The notes under the pieces were generated by a model, which saw nothing but the letters and a program-made list of their open reading frames with translations, ran no database searches and was not told the DNA's origin. DNA of 54,602 bases from an uncultured Hyphomicrobium sp. (GTDB lineage Bacteria > Pseudomonadota > Alphaproteobacteria > Rhizobiales > Hyphomicrobiaceae): contig NZ_CADEFI010000022.1 of the NCBI RefSeq assembly GCF_902826555.1, forward strand, positions 1 through 54,602, written 5' to 3'. The position numbers and the translations under genes were made by a program. Below are positions 53,084-54,602 of the stretch, in pieces. Position 1 is the stretch's first letter; every line of letters starts with the position of its first letter.

Positions 53084-53500
53084 TCACTGCGACGCCTGAT
53101 CCTCGATCTCCTCCATGTCGTCGTCGGAGAAGCCGAAATGATGGCCGATCTCATGCACGAGCACGTGCGCAATGATGTCCCCTAACGGCTCGCCACTCTC
53201 GGTCCAGTAGTCCAGAATGGCCCGGCGATAGAGAAACACCATGTCCGGCTCGCGCGGAGCATCGAGCACGCTTTTCTTGTCGAGGCTCAGACCCTGGTAA
53301 AGCCCCATGAGGTCGAAGGGACTGTCGATTCCGAGCTCATCCAGGACCTCGTCGAGCGCAAAATCCTCGATCCGGATCACGAGATCGCCGCAGACGTCGC
53401 GGAACTCGGGCTCGATCCGGCCCCAGGCGGACGATGCCATGACCTCGAAGTCGGCGAGCGTTGGCGGTGTCGCCGATTTCCAGTCCGTCGCGCCCGCCAT
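53084..53500 (-). CDS. small metallopeptidase-family protein (zincin-like, HEIGHH)
   Basis: A 138-residue cytosolic-looking protein of the minigluzincin-type family: it ends with VLVHEIGHHFGFSDDDMEEIE, the zinc-binding HExxHxxGxxD. The preceding strands (DLVIRIEDFALDEVLDELGI, LMGLYQG, PDMVFLYRRAILDYW) match the domain called 'metallopeptidase family protein'. Length is normal for the family. ATG 53500 follows GGAG; a longer frame starts at 53572. The family has no settled substrate. It lies directly downstream of leuC, as in many Rhizobiales genomes. Confidence 0.88.
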   Translation of the reverse strand: MAGATDWKSATPPTLADFEVMASSAWGRIEPEFRDVCGDLVIRIEDFALDEVLDELGIDSPFDLMGLYQGLSLDKKSVLDAPREPDMVFLYRRAILDYWTESGEPLGDIIAHVLVHEIGHHFGFSDDDMEEIEDQASQ

Positions 53501-53614
53501 GCCGTGCTCTCCCGCCGAGTTGATCGCGAACGGGAGAAATAGGCGCTTCGGGGGCGCCCGTTCAAGGGCCATGGCGAACGCGCCTCGGAGCCAAGCGGTC
53601 CGAAGCGCTCATCG

Positions 53615-54602
53615 CTAGTTCTGCCAGCCGCGGATATCGACGAAATGGCCACTGAGCGCCGCCACGGCCGCCATCGCCGGCGAAACGAGATGCGTACGCC
53701 CCTTGTAGCCCTGCCGGCCCTCGAAGTTGCGGTTCGAGGTCGAAGCACAGCGCTGACCGGGCTTAAGCTGGTCCGGATTCATGCCGAGGCACATTGAGCA
53801 GCCGGGTTCACGCCACTCGAAGCCGGCATCCTTGAAGATCCTGTCCAGCCCCTCGGCTTCCGCCTGCTCCTTCACGAGGCCGGATCCAGGCACGATCATC
53901 GCATAGGCGAGCCGATCCGAGATCTTGCGGCCTTCCACAATCTTCGCCACCTCGCGCAGATCCTCCATGCGCCCGTTGGTGCATGAGCCGATCCAGACCA
54001 CGTCGAGCGGAATGTCCGTGATCTTCGTGCCGGGCGTGAGGCCCATGTAGTCGAGCGCGCGCACCATGGAGGCGCGCTTGTTCTCGTCCACGACCTCCGA
54101 AGGGTTCGGAACCACGCCGGCGATCGACACCACGTCCTCGGGACTCGTGCCCCACGAGACGATCGGCGGCAGCTTGGCAGCGTCGAGCCTGACCTCGCGA
54201 TCGAAATGTGCGCCCTCGTCCGTAGCCAGCGTCTCCCAATACTTGAGCGCCGCGTCCCACGCTGCCCCCTTGGGCGCCTTGGGGCGACCTTTGATGAAGG
54301 CATAGGTCTTCTCGTCGGGAGCGATCATTCCAGCGCGTGCGCCACCCTCGATCGACATGTTGCAGACGGTCATGCGGCCTTCCATCGAAAGCCCGCGGAT
54401 CGCTTCACCCGCATACTCGATGACCGAGCCCGTGCCGCCTGCAGTGCCGATCTCGCCAATGATGGCGAGAATGATATCCTTCGCCGTCACGTGCGCGGGC
54501 AGCTTCCCGTCCACCGTGACGCGCATGTTCTTGGCCTTCTTCTGCACCAGCGTCTGCGTGGCGAGCACGTGCTCGACCTCGCTGGTGCCGATGCCGTGCG
54601 CC
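53615..54602 (-). CDS. leuC: 3-isopropylmalate dehydratase large subunit, partial (N-terminus outside window)
   Basis: The gene runs in from the right edge; 328 C-terminal residues of about 470 are visible, beginning A-H-G-I-G-T-S-E. The [4Fe-4S] ligands are present: WIGSCTNGR and [13 protein letters not shown]. Other motifs are [38 protein letters not shown] and the end [36 protein letters not shown]. It pairs with LeuD about 1.9 kb downstream. It carries the cluster that polarises the substrate hydroxyl. Confidence 0.97.
   Translation of the reverse strand, partial: AHGIGTSEVEHVLATQTLVQKKAKNMRVTVDGKLPAHVTAKDIILAIIGEIGTAGGTGSVIEYAGEAIRGLSMEGRMTVCNMSIEGGARAGMIAPDEKTYAFIKGRPKAPKGAAWDAALKYWETLATDEGAHFDREVRLDAAKLPPIVSWGTSPEDVVSIAGVVPNPSEVVDENKRASMVRALDYMGLTPGTKITDIPLDVVWIGSCTNGRMEDLREVAKIVEGRKISDRLAYAMIVPGSGLVKEQAEAEGLDRIFKDAGFEWREPGCSMCLGMNPDQLKPGQRCASTSNRNFEGRQGYKGRTHLVSPAMAAVAALSGHFVDIRGWQN

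Overview
The window looks like chromosomal DNA from a high-GC alphaproteobacterium of the Rhizobiales/Hyphomicrobiales type. The grounds are the C-G-rich coding style on both strands, the alphaproteobacterial form of the initiator tRNA, a DUF1217 protein, orphan TadE/TadG pilus proteins, a PabB-PabC fusion, and glcDEF and leuC...leuD on a housekeeping background. The genus is inference only. No integrase, transposase, CRISPR array, rRNA or phage gene was seen.

Layout. 1-6750: end of a cyclopropane-fatty-acid synthase, a DUF2147 protein, the helicase HrpB, small exported or membrane proteins, and a fused aminodeoxychorismate synthase/lyase. 6750-7207: a structured leader and tRNA-fMet. 7208-9860: a lower-GC island with one gene, a DnaK-type Hsp70 (intact ATPase plus substrate-binding beta domain) whose lid is replaced by a linker and a C-terminal TIR domain. 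This is the most unusual gene here and a candidate anti-phage or cell-suicide effector. 9860-11824: a large exported protein of unknown function. 11852-14649: a tight minus-strand operon tsaE-tsaB-tsaC-tsaD for the t6A modification of tRNA. 14955-19443: an RND efflux pair. 19518-23726: a cobalamin-riboswitch-controlled uptake operon (BtuB, a TonB with a probable AUU start, a BtuM-like membrane protein) containing a two-copy palindromic repeat.

23779-31362: orphan TadG and TadE, a GntR regulator with a terminator, a six-repeat DUF1217 protein, and a divergent MarR/AraC regulator pair with candidate operators. 31457-38003: recR, a MATE exporter, a family-4 glycosyltransferase, a RimB-like retropepsin, then def-fmt-(small exported protein)-truA. 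38000-44866: universal stress protein, short-chain dehydrogenase, folE, two alpha/beta hydrolases, a TerB-like protein, a long MepA endopeptidase and a phosphoesterase. 45020-49169: glycolate oxidase glcD-glcE-glcF. 49496-54602: a small conserved protein, a D,D-carboxypeptidase, then leuD and leuC separated by one unknown and two zincin-like proteins; leuC runs off the right edge.

Themes: translation initiation and tRNA function are strongly represented (tRNA-fMet, fmt, def, truA, all four tsa genes). Envelope genes (DUF2147, RND, MepA, D,D-carboxypeptidase, BtuB/TonB) are scattered through the window. Start codons were chosen by eye from Shine-Dalgarno spacing, signal peptides and family conservation.
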